Assembly (NCBI GenBank): GCA_034509925.1
Contig: CM067533.1
Location: forward strand, 5,772,535 to 5,836,534
Reading direction: 5' to 3'
Length of the DNA: 64,000 nt
Origin: Hirudinaria manillensis
Taxonomy: Eukaryota; Annelida; Clitellata; Hirudinida; Hirudinidae
Shown one piece after another: positions 59,001 to 64,000 of this stretch. The position numbers and the translations under genes were made by a program. The notes below the pieces were generated by a model. That model saw only the letters and a list, made by a program, of their open reading frames with translations, was not told the origin of the DNA and did not search any database. Within the stretch, counting starts at the first letter, position 1. Each line of letters opens with the position of its first letter.

Positions 59001-62000
59001 TTTCACTGTTAATTTTAAAACAAAATAATAATAATAATGGATGTTTATTGAAATTAAACACTGATGAAATAAAGCGAAATTCAGATGAACTGACGCGAAA
59101 CATTGGATTGAATCAAAGGTGAATTTGATAAGCTTATCTTTGGGCAGATAGAAACGCTTGGCTGGTCGATAAGTTCATATGACAACGGAAAAAACTGGAC
59201 CAGACATGGATCTTATTGTGTGGAAATTGATAGGACCTTGTGAAGGGATTCATCATCATCATCATCACCATCATCGTCATTTTCGCGCCCATCGTCTTTG
59301 TTATCATTAGTACTAGAGGCATCGTCACCTTTGGGAGACAAAAAAAAATTAACCTAACCATTCGAAACTGAACTCATGACATGGAATGATGACGTCACGT
59401 GATTGTCACGTGATGCGATGGATCGAAGGAAGCGGTAGGGAGATCAATAAAAGTCAAAGGACCTCCATTCATAAATTTCCTGCTCAATGGAAACCGGCGC
59501 TGATCTTACTTACGCTTGACAGAATCTCAAACTCAGCAACGAACCTTTGTTATCTTCGCAACTATTATCATCCACATCATCTCCATCTCCATCATCATAG
59601 GCTTCGTTGCTATCAATATCCACGAAGAAGAATCATTGGATGTTCAGACCTAACTGCGCCCACTTACGCTCATGCTAAGCTCTTCTGCAGGCGTCAATGA
59701 AATATTTATGCAGCGCAGAATCTGCAATCGAAACGCTTGACTGAACTGTTCTTGTCTCGACCTTCGCAGGGCAAACCCTATCCTACAACAGATATTCTAC
59801 TTCCGTTCTATTTAAACACGGTTTTAATCAGCGTTGTGCTTCGTGTCTCGATGTTTGTCTTTCGTAAGATCGACAAAACAAGCCATTTTTATGATGGCAC
59901 ACAAACACAAAGTGATTTTAGGGGGAATTTTGGAAATATTTCGAGAAATAAACCTTTTCAAAAGTCAAAAAGTAAATTATCGAGAAAGTTTGAAAATCAA
60001 TGAAAATAATAATCATAATATTATCATGAAAATGGGTGTTGGTGACCTCATGTTAATGGATAAAATTAAGATTTACTTAATTAATGACTTTCAACTCATC
60101 ATCTTTTACGTCAGAGTTCATTGGTCGAACAATTTTAAAGCGATTATTTCTCGAAATAATCTGTATTTTACATAAATTTAGATAAATATATAAAAGTCTA
60201 AATTATAAATATCTAAATGATATTGAAAAGTAAATTTAAATTAAAATTAATCGAAACCTCAAGGCGAATGTAAACAAACAGATATTAAAAAATAAAACAA
60301 AAACAAACAAACAAAAATTCTGTGCAATTCAGTCATGGGAATGATTCGATTTCAAGCTCGTTACACATAACTTTAAAAATGTTACCTCAACAGAAATAAT
60401 TGAATTTAAAGATAAGTCCAAGAATAAGTGATAATTTTTCTGTATTCTATGTAAAAAAAGATGAAGCGGTTTAATCAGGTTCGGAAGTTGGCTTTCACTT
60501 CTTCCCTCGAGGTTCAAAATGGAGTGTTTTGCTGCTCAGATTTAATATTTGAGACTTTTTTTTGCTCTTTTTAAAACATTTCTCTCCACTTGGATAAAGA
60601 AATCCCATTTTTTAAATATTTAATTTCATTTCTCGTTGGATAATAATGTCCAGTTGCACGACAGGGTATTTTTCCTGTCATTCTTTGGCAAATGATGACA
60701 TTTTAAAAAATGACGAAATCATTTCAACGAAATTCATGAAAGTTGAAAAAAAATGGAATTTAATAAATGTGGACAACTGAGCTTTTTTGAGGTTTCCGTT
60801 TCCTGGTTGAAATCTTGTACCAAATGAGCTGCCAAACGAGGTCAATTATTTCAAAGTAGGTTAAGAGGGTGGAGCCAAGGAAAAGGCCAAGGGCTCCACC
60901 TATGTCGCTGAGGAGAGCCATGAAGGAATAACTGGCCACCGAGCTAATTTTTGACACCTGCATTTCCGACATGAATATCTGAAGATGAACGAAATTGTCT
61001 TTCACCATTTCAAAGCTCATGTTGACGAAAGGTTTGAAGGTCATCTCTTCGACAAAGTTCCTGGAAAATCCGGATTGGGAAATCGTGGCACTATATCTGA
61101 TCTCGTGGCACAAAGGAGCGCAGAGGCAAAGATCATTTTCGTCTGATCTGGTGTAGAGTTCTTTCAGAATTCGCTCGACGCAGTCACATTCGACAAAGTA
61201 ATCGCATATTTCTTCATCGCCTAATAATTAAGAAGTTATTGCGATTTAATTCAATTAATTATCCAATAATTACAAGCAAATTCAATGACCTGGCATGTAA
61301 ACGGCTCTGCAGCCACACTTTCTGACGATGAAACTTTTTACACATTCCATCCTGCATTTGACAGGGTGATACGAAGGCTCGTCTCTGCAGCTTCCATACG
61401 GAGACTTGAGTCGGAAAATCTCGATTTTAAAAAATAAATTATTCAGTTATTTCTACGAGAGGAATAATTTTTAATACTTAAAAATAAAATCTGTTGATAC
61501 GTTGCTCGTGCTTAGAGCCACATTGACCGACTGTCCGACTCCTATTTTTCCAGCAAGTTGTCGTATTCTCGGTGGTTCATCGGGTTCGTGGAGAAGTAAC
61601 TGGAATAGGTTATCGACGTTCAAAATAGAAGCATTCGATCGAGGCAATATTGTAAAAGCGCATTAAAGTGATTTTGTGGATATTCGTAGGTTTCAGATAT
61701 TTTCAGAGCACGCAGAAATAATAAAAACAATTGAATGCAAACATTGATTAACCATGTATCCAACTGAACTTCCGAATTGAACGAAGTAGTCAGAATGGTT
61801 GGCAAACAGGACCAAAGTCAAACCCGATGTCGTTCCGACATTTGTAGCCGCTAGACCGAACTTTCCTTGACAAATACGTACATTTTCAAGAAATAAATTG
61901 AAATTCCTTCGAATAAATCTTCTTTTACTTGGATTGAAAGTCAAGCATTGTCCGTGATTGGTGAAAATAAGTTCTGCAAGCTCCTCGGGACAATCTCGAT

Positions 62001-64000
62001 TTTGCCACCAGCACTGAATGCATTGAATGATTCTGAGAAAAAGTAACTTCAGTAATTTGAAAATTATTGAACGTGCAAGAAACCTTAAACAGCTGTTCCT
62101 TGCCTGGTGATAAAGATTTCATCAACCTCATCAATTCTTCCTGCGACAAATTAAGGGGACGCACATTTTCGGTGATGTTTGAAAACATAGAATAGGGAGG
62201 CATGAATGCTTTAAAGTAGTCGATCAGACCTTGAGTAGCAAAATTTACTTTGAACTGGGAAAAATGAAAAACCGGAACGATTCAATACTTGCCTTCCTGG
62301 GCAGCAACGTGTTTCTTGATGTAATTTTCACTGCAAATCGTCACTTGAGGGAAGTCCACGGTTTTGGCGTTGACGATATCGACTTCTGAAGACGTTGTGT
62401 AGGAGAAATAATAGGCGACCCTGTCATTGATCTGATAGGCGGACAGCAAGAATCCGAAAGTCACCAGAACGATCCACATGCTTCTGTTCCAGCAAGACCG
62501 AGAAGAATCCAAGCAATGTTTGAGGCCGATAATGGAAAGCTCCCTGGAATTCGTCAGTAGTCGTGCCTCTCTACCGAGGATCAACTCGGAGATGGTGTCC
62601 TGCTGTTTTGGAGGTCTCAAGGAAGCAATCTTTCTGCTTCTTTTTACTGGCATGACAAACCACGCTTTGGAATTGCTTCTTCTTTTTTTGCAGCTCCCTC
62701 TTTGCTACCGCAACTGATGGCTCGTGGCGTATTTCAGCGCAGCCGTGACGTGTGGTGCTATCCGTTTCGTCAATGAATTGATCGAGATACATTAACGAAA
62801 CAGTTTTAAACAAATCACCGGTCGGTATGAACTCGATGACGACCGAATGTGAACATTTAGGAATCGAATTTCAAATGCGATTAGGATTTCTTTCTATAGT
62901 GACAATGTCTCTGACAACAATCTCGTCAGTTGCATGATATTTCAAAGTCATATCCAAGAGATAATTTCTCAAAAGGATTTTCACTGGGCGGACGTTTTTC
63001 GTGATAGAAACTTGAACGAATGTTGACATTTAGGATTATGCGGTTGTGATTATGATTCCGGTGATTTTTCATAACTGAGAAATAAATAATTAACAATCAT
63101 CACTCCAGGGATTGAAGCATCAATCGACGTTATAACGCCAATAATAAAACCCGTTGGTTTATCAATTCTTGTTTGCTCGCGTTCGCCAAAAGCTTTTAAA
63201 GCAGACAAACGGATTCGACAAAGTAATTTACGACAAACTCCTGGAAAAGAAAAATTCATCTAAAAATGAAAACTAAAAAAAAAAAAATTTTCACTACGCG
63301 AACAGAAACACCGCCTCGTACAACAGCAACGTTCGGACAATGAGTGCTCCAGCTGCATGCGTGGAGTGACCTTGAACATAAATCCTCCACTGCGTGGTTC
63401 ACGGGCATCTGACTATTAAATAGCATCTTTCGAGAAAATAGGAGACCCCAGAATACGAACCATTATCTTTCAAGAAATGCCTTGGACCCATCTGATGAGA
63501 TTCCTCTCTAATTCTAGATTCCCAGTGCTACCTCATCACGATTTAACATCGAGGCGATTTTTAGAAAAGTACGACAAAACGTTGTACATAATGTATTTCT
63601 GTTTTGCATCAGGTGGTGGCAATAGTTTCCATTCTCTTCGTCGTTGTGTCGACGATTGGCCTGACTGTCAACACCATTCCGTCGGTTCAAAGCAAGGGTG
63701 AAAATGGTGCCAACACCGACAATGAACATCTCGTCCTAGTGGAGACGATTTGCATCGCTTGGTTCACCCTCGAGTTTACTCTGCGTCTCTGGTCTTCCCC
63801 GAGCAAGTGCAAGTTCTTCAAGGGAACCCTGAATATCATTGACCTTCTGGCCATCATGCCCTACTTTGTATCCTTCTTTCTCGGAGAGAGCGGGGAAGGA
63901 TCCGAGCAGATCCACGACGTCAGAAGAGTCGTGCAGGTCTTTCGCATCATGAGAATTCTCAGGGTATTAAAACTGGCTCGACACTCGACAGGCCTACAAT
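56068..64000 (+). CDS. Kv2 (Shab-type) voltage-gated potassium channel, 3' truncated by window
   Basis: Two exons are in view: 56068-57309 (414 codons) and 63613 to the window edge, joined in phase 0 across a 6.3-kb intron. The N-terminal 255 residues are Ser/Arg-rich and low complexity, with basic phospho-type sites such as RRSSLDE near 185. The T1 tetramerisation domain follows ([52 protein letters not shown]). The linker [11 protein letters not shown] joins to S1 ([17 protein letters not shown]), S2 ([17 protein letters not shown]), S3 ([14 protein letters not shown]) and S4 ([20 protein letters not shown]). Pore and C-terminus lie beyond position 64000. It forms delayed-rectifier channels in excitable cells. 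Typical Kv2 proteins have only a short segment before T1, so the extension is unusual. The intron hosts an antisense DEG/ENaC gene. Confidence 0.95.
57310..60759. other. Left part of Kv2 intron 1, noncoding
   Basis: The donor is AGG|GTTTGTG at 57309/57310. The interval has AT-rich microsatellite (AATAAT near 57420-57480), a CAT tract at about 59250-59290, a CCATC/CCGTC tract at about 58752-58800, and E-box/CRE motifs near 57950 and 59389. No exon of either channel gene is recognised here. Alternative Kv2 first exons are possible but not visible. Confidence 0.5.
59389..59413. promoter_or_regulatory. CRE plus two TCACGTGA E-boxes
   Basis: Within 25 bases lie GATGACGTCA (CRE-type) overlapping TCACGTGA (59395-59402), then a second TCACGTGA (59406-59413). 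The palindromic TCACGTGA matches the core bound by MITF/TFE-type bHLH-ZIP factors. It could be an enhancer inside the Kv2 intron. A function is inferred only. Confidence 0.35.
60760..62653 (-). CDS. DEG/ENaC (amiloride-sensitive/ASIC-like) sodium channel subunit
   Basis: Seven exons: 62653-62309, 62254-62084, 62013-61929, 61865-61753, 61599-61501, 61419-61290 and 61220-60760. They are in phase and give 467 residues. TM1 lies at about 59-76 ([16 protein letters not shown]). The extracellular domain follows: [53 protein letters not shown], and cysteine-rich [12 protein letters not shown] through [14 protein letters not shown]. The family signature before and in TM2 is [20 protein letters not shown], then STLLTYFE. 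Such subunits form trimeric Na+ channels gated by protons, peptides or mechanical force. Oddities are Ile-Gly (42-43) in place of the conserved His-Gly, and Gly-Ser-Thr (430-432) where the selectivity filter is usually Gly-X-Ser. The first intron is only 54 bp with a weak donor, so that junction is the least certain. The gene lies wholly inside Kv2 intron 1 on the opposite strand. Confidence 0.9.
62654..63612. other. Right end of Kv2 intron 1 and DEG/ENaC promoter side
   Basis: Between the DEG/ENaC start codon (62653, minus) and the Kv2 second-exon acceptor (TTTTGCATCAG at 63602-63612). The DEG/ENaC promoter should lie here. Overlapping short frames have no family features. A poly(A) run of about 15 lies near 63275. 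Confidence 0.5.

Noticed and set aside
62281-62293. GC-AG first intron of the DEG/ENaC gene
   Set aside because: It would need an intron of about 40 bp and a poorer acceptor; the 54-bp GT-AG junction keeps phase with a strong acceptor, so it was preferred, though not proven.

Overview
This is a stretch of animal nuclear genome, almost certainly from a bilaterian invertebrate. Multi-exon genes carry GT-AG introns, many only 55-100 bp. Intergenic DNA is AT-rich and contains long trinucleotide microsatellites. There is an Iroquois TALE homeobox gene, a Toll-like receptor, a Kv2/Shab channel and a DEG/ENaC channel. The species cannot be named from the sequence alone; a protostome is my guess.

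Layout. From 1 to 22 kb lie compact housekeeping-type genes in AT-rich DNA: an intronless GT11 alpha-1,2-fucosyltransferase-like gene (+), a 12-exon SV2-like transporter (-), arfaptin (-), coatomer zeta (-) and an intronless Toll-like receptor (+). From 22.4 to 48 kb the character changes: an Iroquois homeobox gene (five coding exons, 36.1-42.8 kb) sits in a large, gene-poor territory dense in CAT/GAT/GAC, CAA and TTA microsatellites, minisatellites and promoter-like islands. From 48.4 to 53.3 kb lie the V-ATPase d subunit (8 exons, +) and a HemK/PrmC-type glutamine methyltransferase (7 exons, +). From 56 kb to the right edge is a Kv2 (Shab) channel gene (+), cut by the window end in S4. Its 6.3-kb first intron holds a complete, oppositely oriented 7-exon DEG/ENaC channel gene.

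I rebuilt the exons of the SV2-like, arfaptin, COPZ, Irx, V-ATPase d, HemK and DEG/ENaC genes by hand. Every junction is in phase, and where a family has a typical size the protein lengths fit (coatomer zeta 177 aa, V-ATPase d 345 aa, arfaptin 356 aa). Arfaptin, coatomer zeta, the V-ATPase subunit and the fucosyltransferase all act in the Golgi/endomembrane system, but they look like independent genes and I see no operon. No new multigene system is evident. The points most worth a second look are the nested ion-channel pair, the Toll-like receptor with an altered BB loop, the Kv2 N-terminal extension of about 255 residues, the stripped-down SV2-like transporter, and the repeat-rich Iroquois domain with its candidate promoter and RFX, E-box and CRE motifs.
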